A DNA stretch of 64,000 bases from Serripes groenlandicus. Lineage: Eukaryota; Mollusca; Bivalvia; Cardiida; Cardiidae. Under the pieces are notes generated by a model. The model was not told the origin of the DNA. It searched no databases and saw only the letters and a program-made list of their open reading frames with translations. Both the position numbers and the translations under genes were made by a program. Below, piece by piece: positions 1-11,060 of this stretch; within the stretch, counting starts at the first letter, position 1, and the number at the start of each line of letters is the position of its first letter. The stretch covers positions 20,212,871 to 20,276,870 of the forward strand of contig JASEVX010000012.1 in the NCBI GenBank assembly GCA_031761405.1, read 5' to 3'.

Positions 1-672
1 TGAATATATTGATCGGTTTTTGAGTTAGGACGTAGCGTTAATGTGCTGTGATGACGCAGACGCAGGCGACGACGACGACGATTCCAAGAGTATCACAATT
101 GCACGACTTTTTATCTTCGAAAAACAGACGAGTTAAAAACAATACCTGAACTAGCTGATAATTGGATAACTTATATAAGGTATAGGGGTAGATTACTGAA
201 AAGTCGTACATTATGAGCACTTCCGAGCACTCTGTGGATGCTCAGGTTGATATACACTGGCTGGTAACAAAAGCCATCAGTATGGTTGATTGTTATATAA
301 ATTGACACTTATGGATTACTTACCTTCGCCTGTCGTTATGTATGTATGTATGTATGTATGTATGTGTGTTTACCTTTCCGTGTGCACGATCGGGGTTTTA
401 TGATGATAGAGGTATGGTTTTATACAACAGAAAATAATATATTTATTTCGTATACATTAATTGAATTAGTTCCTTAGTGGACTTTCTTTTTTGTTTGAAA
501 ATAATGTACATGTATGTACAAGTTACCACCTATGGGGTGAAACGAAAGCGATGTCTGTCCGTACGTGCGACAGTCAATCACGAATACATTTAATGAGACA
601 TTGTCAGGCGACAGACGAGTTCCTTCAAACACTCTTTTCTATATGTATCAATATATTTAGAATTTCTTTCAG
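1..672 (+). other. Intron 3 of gene A (5' exons lie outside the window)
   Basis: This stretch runs up to a clear acceptor (TTTCTTTCAG) before exon 4 of gene A. It holds a short GAC trinucleotide run near 66-82 and a TATG microsatellite near 338. It aligns with 55760-56224, the matching intron of gene E, at visibly lower identity than the more distal flank. No coding exon was found in it. Confidence 0.7.
338..364. repeat. (TATG)n microsatellite
   Basis: About seven tandem TATG units are read directly. The paralogous intron at 55.9 kb lacks the run, so it expanded, or was lost, after duplication. Confidence 0.9.
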
Positions 673-750
673 ATACGAATGTGCTGAACGTTTCAGCAAT
701 CGATAGCGATGTGTCAGATGCGTTTAACAAGGTTATGTACAGTATCAAAG
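673..750 (+). CDS. Gene A exon 4 (78 bp, start of EC2)
   Basis: The exon has AG acceptor at 671-672 and GTAAGT donor at 751. It is 78 bp, the same length as exon 4 of B, D and E, and it carries the D-x-D calcium motif (DSD). Confidence 0.8.
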
Positions 751-1448
751 GTAAGTGATAGACATAACTTATATAAATCATTCTCGGCGTCTGCTCCCTG
801 AATACTCAAACAATACTCGCCTCGTTGTTGTTTGAAAATACAATAAGTCGACAACGCTCTCACAAGAGTCGAACCCAGGACATTTTATTACAAAACATAT
901 GTTATTCCAATGTTAGCCGCTTCATGCATGCCATATTAATTAATCGTACAGACTAGTTATTTGTCATTGAGAGCGTAACAGGTAGAGATAGTTAAAATGA
1001 CAGGGCATTGAGACAGCATATACCATCCACATTGTGTTATCTTTTTAGAGTTGCCAATTATATTGAGCAATCCGCATATCAAAGTTACTATTCCGATTAC
1101 TATACAGTCAATATCTAAGTGTCGATAGAACTCGCCAGAAGTATTATATAAAGAAGGTTATCATGATGACTTTATATGGCCTAATAATTTGACTATGTTT
1201 CTTTCACAGAAGGAGGCGATAGAGCAAACTTTACCATCAACAGCAACTCTGGAGTTATTAAGGCAGCGAACAACCTAACAGGGCCTCACACCTTTATGAT
1301 AACTGTTCTTGCTACAGACAACGACAAGGCCGAATTTGAAGATGAGGCAAGCGTATCAATGTGCATTAGATGTACAAGTGGTTCTTCTTCACTTGAGATA
1401 AGCATATTTGCCTTCATGGCTCTTGTCTTCGGTATTGTTTTGATGTAA
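673..1448 (+). CDS. Gene A: GPI-anchored mini-cadherin, exons 4-5 (5' partial)
   Basis: This is the C-terminal half of a two-EC-repeat cadherin-like surface protein. Coding segments are 673-750 and 1210-1448, both entered in phase 1 after consensus acceptors. The first ends at AAAG|GTAAGT and the second ends in TAA. The product covers the start of EC2 (TNVLNVSAIDSDVSDAFNKV), the sheet with FTINSNSGVI and VLATDNDKAEF, a CIRC pair, SGSSSLEIS and a final hydrophobic run ending FGIVLM. With no residues after the hydrophobic run, a GPI anchor is the likely reading, by knowledge of GPI signals. It matches genes B and D exon for exon, and no disabling change is visible in these two exons. Exons 1-3 must lie before the window. 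Confidence 0.8.
838..935 (-). mobile_element. tRNA-headed SINE remnant in intron 4 of gene A
   Basis: On the minus strand the B-box-like GGGTTCGACTCTT can be read in the complement of 868-880. Similar remnants sit in the same intron of gene D (about 45105-45190) and gene E (about 56385-56480), so this insertion predates those duplications. Confidence 0.5.
1210..1448 (+). CDS. Gene A exon 5 (EC2 end, CxxC, GPI signal, stop)
   Basis: The exon is 239 bp after CTTTCACAG, identical in length to gene D exon 5. Its last ~96 bp (CxxC to stop) are about 93% identical to gene D by hand count. The preceding ectodomain part is only about 77% identical. Confidence 0.82.
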
Positions 1449-4190
1449 TGTATGTTTAAACTCTTTTCTATAGTATAATATCCCCGACACTTTGATTACG
1501 CTATTTTCCACCATCCCCGCATGAGTTATTTACATTTTGAAAGATCGTAATCATGAAAAATTGATGAGAAAGTGCAATGATTTTTACAATGCAGTCATTA
1601 AAAATTACGATAAATTCGCGAATGCGAAATACATGTCACATGGACGTATTAAAGTTTCGAATCGGATGTCTCAAATGTTCATTTTTTTTGTGTTTTCCAG
1701 TCGACTAGAGCTTACTTTTGAAACAAAACACCTACTGTGACTGACATTATTAAAACAATCTACATTGAAAAACATATATATGAACAATGATTAATTTTCT
1801 TAACTTATTAATATTCATAAAAACGAAATATCAATATGGTGATAATGTCAAGCATAATAGGATGTTAGACTGTAGTTTAGAGTATGATGTGTTGATGCAT
1901 TGACAGCAAGTTACTGAATATTATTTATTTGCTGTTTTTTGTATTTTAATTTTGTGTGTATTTTAAGATTTTCTTATATTGATAGTACAATTCTAATGTT
2001 GTTTTACTTCTCTTTATTGTCATAAGTATCCTAATATTATTCTACTAATGAGCAGCCCTAACACTAACCCTAACCCTAAAGTACGCGAATACAAGTCGTT
2101 TGCGTTTTATAGTTTCAAATCCGGTCAGTCTGCACATTTGCTGGTAATGGTTGGTTGCTGTGTACCTCATTAGTTTTCATTAAGGCTCGGTCATACTTTG
2201 TGTTCAACATCTGACGAAACTCTTTACAAATGTTGTCATACATATTCATCAAAAGGTATTTGTGTCAAGGCATGTGCTTTTGTAGGACAGATGCAGCAAG
2301 TGGTACTAAAGCAAGCCAGTCAGAAAACACACTTATGCACGGCAAGCAGTTCTTCTTCACTGTAGACATTTTGTGAAGAGAGAATTTGCTCAAAACGATC
2401 ACATTCTCCCATTCCCTGAATGTTTTCAATTTTGTGTTAAGATGTTACATCCACTCTTGAGAGATGCACGATATTTTCTCTGTGATATTTGTTAAGCATT
2501 CTGTAATCTATCAAGTTGAATGTTAATATAATGAATGCCAGACTACAACTATATTTCGAGTGATTTGTTAATACATTGGTAGCAAAGTGTGGAATTATAT
2601 TTTGTTCTTTAGTCGCGTGTAATATTCTTTTCATAAATAGGGTCATATAGGTGATATTGTATTGAATGATCATGATTAGTCTGTACATCCTCTGGTAATA
2701 GTTGTCTGATCTTGATTTGCATTTTTCTTTAAGAGATCTTGTATAATTTTGTTGCCATTCCTAATAGGTTTTACTTCGCTTTTTCCTAAAAATCTGTCGA
2801 TGTTTTGACTTCTGAGTAATTACACAAAGACGATATTTGACATTTTATAAACAGTGAAGGAAACTAGTAACTCTACTGATCCGCTGGTAATAGTTGTCTA
2901 ATATGTCCCTCGTGGGTTTTAATGAATGCTTGGTCAATTTCCTTTTCGTCGATTGACATAAGTCTTTGTGAATGCTGTCATACATGCGTACATTTTCAAC
3001 AAGTGGGTCAAAATATATACATGTAAAAGGAATGTGTTTGTCTTGGGGCACTGTTCGATGGGGTTTTTGATGTGAGACAGGCGGAAAGACAGAAATCCAG
3101 ACAAAAGCATTTTTACTCCATGGTTCTAATCTTCGGTGATGTACGGATTATTGACGTTAGTATCTAAATTTGTATTTGAAACATTGTTTTTAACTCCATG
3201 TATTGTACAATCATCACCAACGTCCTGGTACAAACGATAGTTTGGGTCTTCAAACCGGCTTTTGAAAGCACTGAAAGAAAAAGAAGAAATTTGTCGGTTT
3301 AACACAATGTTTTCAATTTTTTTACGAAATGATTATTCCACTTTCAGAGACGCAACAGTACTATATCAGCTTAACTGTTAATATTAAGGATAATGCCTAA
3401 CTTAAACTATATTTTTGCGAATGATTTGTTGATACATTGATAGCAAAGGTATAGAATTGACTTTGTTTTTCTAATAAAAATATCTAATCTTGTTTAACTT
3501 TTGTTCTCTTATGTTTATTCACAAACCTCTGGTATTTCACACACAGTGAAGGAATAAGATGAATCTGAACATCCGCTGGTAATAGTTACCTGGTTTTGAA
3601 TTTGAATACCGGCATGGAAAATTATCTATTCAACGACTGACGGAACTTATCATGACTAGCATTAGTCATGTTTAAAAAAGGGATATAAAAGTTCTAATTT
3701 TGAAACCAGACCAAATACTTAGTTGTGCGTATATTGGGTCGGATGACACCGCATAACAGGTCTTCTCAAATTGACCCTGTACATTGGATTATTCATGAGC
3801 AATTTCTCATGTTTCTGTCCAATGATATGGCACTATATAACCAACTTTCTCCTATCATCGCTTGTGTTACTCGTTTATACAATGATTTATCTCCCCGGCT
3901 GATATATCTTCGTAAGCGAAACATTGACTGGCAGGATTAATCTAAGACGACTTTTAATAGTGTGTTATCAGATCAATACGAACGTTTGTTACTGCAGCGA
4001 AGGACTGGGTTAAATGAGATCGTTTGTAAATGTAGGGCACACTTATGCGATGGGACAAGACAGCCAGCTTACACATGAGTTGGTGAATTGATGGCTGTGA
4101 AATAACTAAAATATTGTTTGGAAAACATATGTTCTTTTTAATTATGTATCCAAATAGGACTTAGATAAGTTCTAAGTGTTATTTGTATCG
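1449..4190. repeat. 3' flank of gene A with degenerate downstream repeats
   Basis: No gene is seen. Short blocks recur at irregular spacing. One type is GCGAATGATTTGTTGATACA followed by TTGATAGCAAA (near 1885, 2560, 3420). Another is 'CCGGTCAGTCTGCA...GCTGGTAATAGTTG...CTGTCATACATGTTCATCAA' (near 2110, 2690, 2885, 3565). The same blocks follow gene B (23.4 kb), C (33.3-33.7 kb), D (46.6-47.0 kb) and E (57.1-58.3 kb). They are a family-specific 3' repeat, not coding sequence. Confidence 0.6.
2056..2080 (-). repeat. Interstitial telomere-like repeat (TTAGGG-type)
   Basis: The plus strand reads CCCTAACACTAACCCTAACC followed by CTAAA, about four CCCTAA-like units. A second copy lies at 57287-57311 with one substitution, as expected for the segmental duplication. 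The run is short. Confidence 0.7.
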
Positions 4191-4199
4191 GCAATTGCT

Positions 4200-4480
4200 A
4201 TAGTTTCTTCCAAACAGTGTGTCCTGGTCCTCCGGTTCTGTTAGAGTTATGTTATTGTTTTTTGTGTTGTTGTATGGTATGGTGTTTTCGCCGCTTTGAT
4301 CATTCTGTCAGTCATATTACGGCGTTTTCTGTGTAAAATACCAGCACGTCTTGTAAGTTTATCATTGAACCAGCACACCAGTCGCAATACAATATCCGCA
4401 ATCAACATTGTGCACGAGGAATGTGATCCACTTCTGCCATTTTGTCAATCATTCGTGATGGAGGCATAAAACAACTGTAG
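4200..4480 (-). mobile_element. SINE remnant (TTACGGCGTTTTCTGTG core)
   Basis: The block 'GGTTCTGTTRGAG...ATATTACGGCGTTTTCTRTGTAAAATACC...TTATC' matches 47765-48085 and, more loosely, 34140-34475. It therefore sits at the same relative position downstream of A, C and D. The tRNA head is degraded here. Confidence 0.5.
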
Positions 4481-5690
4481 TTATTACCGATCGGGATTCC
4501 GACACCCTTGAACATGGCAATGTTGATGTCCAAAATAGGATATTCATGTATATGTCGATCTATATCCAAGACAAACAGTTCTCACAACTGATTTTATTTG
4601 GTATATATTTGGTTTAAACATCTTTCGATTTAAATAAAGAAACTCAGATTCAAAAGATATAACTAACATGTACACAAACTTTATATATCACAAATTTTAA
4701 ATGTTTCTCATAACAAACAAAATGGTTAGTTGAATACTCTTTTCAATATATTTATTGATAATAAAGGGATCCGGTCTAAAATACTTGGTTCTGATCCCTA
4801 TTATATGTCGTGGTTATTCAATTAGTATAAATGACTCGATATACAAAGTTACAGATATTCCATATTGTCGTCTCGGAATTAGACCTCATAAGAAAATATA
4901 AGATGTGCCCTTATTATACCAACTGGGAAAAAAATGCACAGGAATGTTGATATGCCGACCAATTTCAATACTAAATATTTGGTTAAATCATCTGACAGAA
5001 GTAGACCTAAAACTATGATCTAAGAATATTTTAACATTACGCAATGTTTTAAGTTCATTATATTTAGGACATCGACTAAATCAATTAACATTACTAAGCC
5101 AATCCTTCCAAATAGTATCGATTATAGATTAATGCAATGTGGAACGTAATTAGCTTCGTGTGTTAGCCAAAAAGAATCCAAATCCATAATTAAATAGTAT
5201 TACTCTATTTGCTGACGCCTAATTCAGTCTGCCTATTTCTGCATGACCTTTCAACATATTATTGCATAGCTAAGGATGCCGTAAGTTGGACATAGAACAT
5301 AGTTTACATCATTTTAACAATTAGTCATATAATAAATACAAACAAGTAACCGTCCACAGCCTCCGAACACAGGATAATTATTGGAAGACCAAGAATTCTT
5401 ATACACAAATGAAGAGGAACAGTTCTATAGAACTAACATTGTAATAGCTCCATATCTTTAAGAATTAAGTGATTTACAATTTGTATTTATTTGAATGTAT
5501 CCGAATTGGTTTGCATACGGTGTGATTGTTAAAATAGCTTTGTGGGCTTAAATGGCAGGTTTTTCATGACGTAGATGACCAAGACAATGTCGATGTAAAA
5601 TGCACTCCCCTACAGTCATACGTAGACATACTATTACCAGGTGTACTACCGACATATCATTACTCGTTGTTCCCTTTACCTCCGGTTTCA
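4481..5690. other. AT-rich spacer, no gene seen
   Basis: No coding or RNA gene is recognisable. Blocks such as 'GTCGTCTCGGAATYAGAYCTCATAAGA' (near 4865) recur at about 34945 and 48510, showing that the spacer is paralogous between units. This part is missing from the copy after gene E. Confidence 0.5.
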
Positions 5691-5699
5691 AAATCACTT

Positions 5700-6068
5700 A
5701 TATGTTTTATTTAAGTAAGCTTCAAGTCCAGTGTCCTTACAAAGACTTTCAATAACACGAAGTTGCTGCTGAAATTGAACCATTAATTCAGCACAGTAAG
5801 CAATGTCATCTGCAGAGACATGAGGCGCATAATGTCACGTCATTCTTTCGAAACAAACATTCCGGAACCGCAAGAGTGTTAATGAAGTACGAAAGACAAC
5901 TCGTTAATAAATAAAATAAAGAGTGTTGTACGTGTTATGTCCCATTGTCGCGTACCGGTATTACAATGGAGATAATCCGTTCTAAGACAGAAAACATTCT
6001 TGTTTCTTGTGTAAGAATTTCCCTTTTAATCCACTAGAGTCAAGACTGTGAAACATTCTAGCATGATA
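5700..6068 (-). mobile_element. RTE-like LINE reverse-transcriptase fragment, copy 1
   Basis: It is homologous to 58520-58875, where the RT motifs read better. On the minus strand the ADDIAYCAE catalytic region and the following EAYLNKTY can be followed, broken by stops and frameshifts. It has no intact frame. An endonuclease fragment follows at 6751 on the opposite strand. Confidence 0.65.
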
Positions 6069-6740
6069 AAAAAGGAAGTCTGTACAAATGCGGCAACAGT
6101 TCTGGGTTTTAGATATTTGTGACTTTCAGTTGTGTTATCTTATTTCATAAATGAATCAAAATGTCAGTGCATAGTAGTATATATCATCTTAGTATGATTC
6201 ATTTTGTCAAACACTGTTTACTTGAATCAAATTACGTAAAGACAATTAAAGTTTGTTGTTCTATTTATGTTTATGCCAATATGTTATCAACAATTGAAAA
6301 CCAGCGAAAACCAGCCTGAAACATCATCAATTTTCTTATTTTCCTCTACCTGATTATAAAACTGAGTAATAGTTGCAAAATTAACTATTTTATAAAACGG
6401 ATTAAGTACTGAAATAACGCCGACATTTCGAGGGTCATTTAAAGAGCCGCTTTTGTAAACAGTAGTTGTAATGCTACCCAAACATTTTGGGATTACACAT
6501 ATTGTGCTTATTATGTAAAAGAGGGATATAATTATATTCTAGAAATATATTACAAATCGGCCATGTCCCGGATGTGAAAGGATGAAATATGTCCACACCA
6601 AACGCTACAAACAATACATCAAATGCGGATATATATTCGGTATCGTCCGCGTGGAAAGCGCATGAAATACAGTAATCTGCAAACAGAATGACCTATTATC
6701 CTCCAAAAATGTTACAACTCTAAATGAAACAGAAAGAACA
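6069..6740. other. Spacer between LINE halves; about 600 bp absent from the second copy
   Basis: About 6066-6665 has no counterpart in the 58.88-kb junction of the other copy, so it was inserted here or deleted there. No gene is seen, and the 64-codon minus-strand frame at 6287-6481 has no recognisable motif. Confidence 0.4.
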
Positions 6741-6750
6741 GTTCAAGAAT

Positions 6751-7575
6751 ATGACCAGGCATCGCTTTTATATTCTAGGTTTGTGCATAATCAGATGGAC
6801 CAAAGCAGGCAATTTGACATTTGCCTCTTGCCATACTCTATTATTCTCTGGGACACCACATGAGAATGACCGCAAGCAGAACCGGGTTCGATTGCTGCTT
6901 ACACAGACAATACAGAAATGTCTTCTAGAATAAGAAACCACAAATGACAGCACGATAAAAGCCAGGTTTCACTTAACATTTCAAGAGCAAACACTCATAT
7001 AATAATATGCTCCTACAAACCAAGCATGAAGGATGAGTTATTTTCACAAATACAGAGTGTGCTAGACAAATTCCCAAAAAGAGATATCAATGCAAATGTA
7101 AAACAACAACGAGGGTGTTCACCTAAGTTAAGGAGAGACTGGGCGACATGAACGAAAACAGGGATCTCTTTGCAAACGTTAGCGGATAAAACGATCTTTT
7201 CACACAAAAACATTTCAAAAAGGTTACCTGGACATCGCCAGACCAGTCTGTAAATAATCAGAAAGACTACATTTTGATCTCTTGCAGATGGAGAAAGACT
7301 CTCTCATATAATAGAGCTTACGGGGGAGCCGATTTTGGATCGGACCATAAACTTCTTTAAGCTAAGATACATGTCAAAATGGCAAGTGATCAGAAGAGGA
7401 AGATTACAAAAATCCACTATTTGACAAATCTAAATTAAAAAGTCTAAAATCTAGATTTTCACTGAACTTAATTACAGGTTACAAGCAATAGCAGACCTCG
7501 TAGGTGGCATTCTGGAGAAAAAGTGGGAGAGAATCAGAACATCATGCGGCGGATCAGTAAACCAAATAGGTCAGT
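6751..7575 (+). mobile_element. RTE/BovB-like LINE endonuclease fragment, copy 1
   Basis: The start reads MTRHRFYILGLCIIRWTKAG, the usual beginning of the APE-type endonuclease core in these LINEs. Further on come NENRDLFA, KKVTWTSPDQSVNNQKDY, RWRKTLSYNRAYGGADFGSD and, in another frame, RLQAIADLVGGILEKKWERI. The piece has internal stops and frame changes and is inactive. The RT half of the same kind of element lies upstream on the opposite strand. Confidence 0.75.
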
Positions 7576-7980
7576 CAAATATTATGTCTAAATCAAAACT
7601 TAAACTAAAGAAATGTCATTATATATACACAATTACGATGATCAAACCTTGTTATTTATTCAAATTGCTTGAGTTGTTGAATTTAAACGGAAGACATTAC
7701 AGTACACCTTCGTAGCTGAATTACAAAGACAAGACGTGCTTTACTTACCCTGGCATGACAAAGGTCATGTTGAATTCTTCACACTTTGCCGCATACAACA
7801 AATCTGCATCAGACGAATTTGAAAACATTAAGTGAAAAAAGGGATGCTTTATAAAAAAGAAATCCCATTCCTTGAATAAAATTTAAAACTTGGTGGCAAA
7901 AGTGTAACTATTTCATTATGAGCAATTTTTCCTTACATCAAAATGCTTTCAAAGGTCGTCTGCTGCAGAGGCGTCGAATG
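7576..7980. other. Spacer before minisatellite, no gene seen
   Basis: This is nearly identical to 59776-60180. It contains one degenerate copy of the CAAAGGTCATGTTG...TACAACAAATCTGC unit that is tandem at 10.5-11.0 kb. No coding signal was found. Confidence 0.5.
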
Positions 7981-9215
7981 CTTTAGTTGACATCGATATT
8001 GACATATATTTAGTACAGTTATGTGTAGTATGTATGATGATATTTCCTTGTGCTGTAAGGCTTAAGTTGACATCGATATGGACTTATAATTACGTCAGTT
8101 ATGTGTAGGATGTCCGACGTAATTTCAGTGTGCTGTCAGGCTTAAGTTGACATCGACATTGACTCATAATTAGTTGAGTTATATTAGGATGTCCGACGTT
8201 ATTTCATTGTGCTGTAAGGCTTAAGTTGAGATCGATAGTTACTTGTAATTAGTTCAGTTATTTGTAGGATGTTTGACATTATGTCATTGTGCTGTAAGGC
8301 TTAGGTTGACATCGACGTTGACTTATAATTAGTACAGTTATGTGTAGGATGTCCGACGTTATTTCATTGTGCTGTAAGGCTTAAGTTGACATCGACATTG
8401 ACTTATAATTAGTTCAGTTATATGTAGGATGTCCGACGTTATTTCATTGTGCTGTTAGGCTTAAGTTGACATCGATAGTTACTTGCAATTATTTGAGTTA
8501 TGTGTAGGATGTCCGACGTAATTGCAGTGTGCTGTAAAGCTTAAGTTGACATATTTTATTGACATATACATGTATTTAGTTCAGTTATGTGAAGGATGTC
8601 CGAAATTATTTCATTTTGCTGTATGGCTTAAGTTGACATCGACATTTACTTATAATTCGTTCAGTTATATGTAAGATGTCCGACGTTATTTCATTGTGCT
8701 GTAAGTCTTAGGTTGACATCGATAGTTACTTGTATTTAGTTCAGTTATTTATAGGATGTCTGACATTATGTCATTGTGCTGTAAGGCTTAAGTTGACATC
8801 GACATTGACTTATAATTAGTTCAGTTATAAGTAGGATGTCCGACGTTATTTCATTGTACTGTTAGGCTTAAGTTGACATCGATAGTTACTTATAATTATT
8901 TAAGTTATATGTAGGATGTCCAACGTTATTTCATTGTGCTGTTAGGCTTAGGTTGACATCGATAGTTACTTGTAATTATTTGAGTTATGTGTAGGATGTC
9001 CGACGTAATTTCAGTGTGCTCCCTAGCTTAAATTGACATCGATAGTGACTTATAATCAGTGTTGTTATATGTAGGATGTCCGACGTTATTATATTGTGCT
9101 GTAAGGTTTAAGTTAATATTGATAGTGACTTATAATCAGTGTTGTTTAATGTAGGATGTCCGACGTTATTATATTGTGCTGTAAGGCTTAAGTTGATATC
9201 GATAGTGACTTATAA
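7981..9215. repeat. 80-bp minisatellite, copy 1 (about 15 units)
   Basis: Units of about 80 bp contain TTAAGTTGACATCGA, ACTTATAATTAGTTCAGTTA, GATGTCCGACGTTATTTCA and TGTGCTGTAAGGC. Between the same flanks this array is 1221 bp and the second array (60181 onward) is 1141 bp, a difference of exactly one 80-bp unit. Units at the 3' end carry a GTGTTGTTATATG variant. Confidence 0.92.
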
Positions 9216-9244
9216 TAAATTAACAATATAAGCAGCTTATGTTA

Positions 9245-9395
9245 GTCACGCTTGATGTCTGATTCATGGGTACTAAACCAGTATTCGTTCCGTTTGCTTA
9301 GACAATCCCTAATAGGAAATCACGGGATTCGACCCCTGCACCTTTAATACGAAAGGCCGACGTTTTACAACTGTACCGCCGTTTAAATAGAATTT
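9245..9395 (-). mobile_element. tRNA-headed SINE remnant
   Basis: The plus strand reads 'CGGGATTCGACCCCTGCACC...GAAAGGCCGACGTTTTACAACTGTACCGCCG', a reversed tRNA-like head with a B-box-like GGGGTCGAATCCC. Relatives lie at 11555, 26000, 36700, 61365 and 63660. Confidence 0.55.
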
Positions 9396-10480
9396 AGATT
9401 ATAGGACATTCTATGGTTCAGATCCACAAGTACCTGTCAATTGTAAGAGCGAATGTGATCATTCAGAAAGCGTGGAACAAAACAGTTAAGGAGCGCGCTA
9501 TCGGGCTTAAACGATAATATAACTATTTAGATTAACTGTCCAACATTACTCGCTGTGATTTGATTATATTTAATCAAACAAAACAAAACAAAATTGGCTA
9601 CTTCTGCCTGTGTAAATCTTTTTAAATGACTTCTATTGTGAAGTGTGAATCTCAAAGATGAGTCGAAATAAAAGCACACCTGTTTGATCAACAACGCTTT
9701 TAATATAGATCATAACATGTCAAGTCGATCCGTAAAATATATCGATGCAATTGTCATCGAAATAAATGTCTCTTCTGTGGTAGATTAGTTTGCATATTTA
9801 GATATGTCTCAAATAGATATACCTCTGGAAAGACTAATGATTGGCCTTTTGGAGCTCAGGAGTTGCGAGGTAAGCATCAGTACTGACTCGTTTGTGTCAG
9901 GATAAATGGATCAGTATTACTGGTAATATACCAAGGAAACACCGTGGTATAGTTGAATAGAGGTGATGAGCGGTGTACGACAACTTACAAATAAACTAAT
10001 GATTGTGAGAATGAGAACGAAAAACTATTTTACCAAAGGGCTCATTAGAGACGATTGATATAATAAGCCAGTTCCTACGAAACTCATCAAAAGTTTGTCT
10101 GGAATCAGTCTCTTAGATAATTGTATTATTACAAAAGCAGCATTAAAATATTTCAATCTCTACTTAATTGAATAGTTCTCCAATTTCCGAACGACATTTC
10201 GGATTCCTACATACGTCTTGGTTGTTAGATTATATGTAATGTTAATGAAAGTACATGTAAAGTATGTAAATTTTTCTTCATTAATGAGGTTTTTTCCCAG
10301 TATATTCTAAAGTCACCAGTTCTTAAAAGCGATACGCTGAACATTGTGATATCAGCTGGAAATTGGATTCACTTATAAATGCAAAGCACAAACTTTGCTT
10401 TTAAAACATTGCAATAAGTTTAATGAATTAAAGTATTAAAACAATGTATAATGAACAGTTTGTGTTAATTCAACTGTTGC
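9396..10480. other. Spacer, no gene seen
   Basis: No coding or RNA gene is seen. The stretch is almost identical to 61516-62600 and belongs to the high-identity block of the segmental duplication. Confidence 0.5.
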
Positions 10481-11060
10481 AGGGTGATGCATAACAAGGT
10501 CAATTAACAGGGAAAGTTATGTATTCATCCTGCGAAAGTTGTTGAATTTACATTGATACAAACATGGTACCCCTAGATGTCTCAAACATATTGTATATGT
10601 AGATGTTTTGCCCCAGAATGTCAAAGGTCATGTTGTATTTTTTACCCTTTCCTATACAACAAACCTGCTGCCGAACAACAAGGTCAATGTGCATGGAAAG
10701 TAACGATAAACATACATCCAGCGATAGATGAATAATGTCCACGGACGATAACACACCATCTCTAGATGGTTGAATCACAAACAATGCCCTGGCATGTCGA
10801 AGGTCATGTTGTATTCTTAACCCTTTCCATAGTCAACAAACCTGCAGCCGAACAACTAGGTCAAGTTACATTGAAAGTAATGATAAACATACATCTTGCG
10901 ATAGATGATTATTGTCCACGGACGTTAACATAACATCCCTAAATGGCTGAATCACAAATAGTTAGATGTACATGCCTGATACTGGCAGACAAAGGTCAAG
11001 CTGTATTCTTACACCTGTCCCATATACAACAAATCTGAAGCAGACAACATCAAGGCAAAA
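10480..11060. repeat. Tandem ~188-bp repeats with AGGTCA half-sites, copy 1
   Basis: Three units begin near 10610, 10797 and 10985. Each carries '(C/G)AAAGGTCATGTTGTATTCTT', 'CCATATACAACAAACCTGC', 'GAACAACAAGGTCAA', 'AAACATACATC' and 'GTCCACGGACG'. Six AGGTCA half-sites lie within about 520 bp. Single decayed units occur at 7755, 24955, 50490 and 51600. The tandem copy recurs at 62595-63175. Confidence 0.75.

Noticed and set aside
7981..9215. Regular direct repeats that could suggest a CRISPR array
   Set aside because: The whole 80-bp unit repeats with no unique spacers, and the context is a eukaryotic genome. It is a minisatellite.
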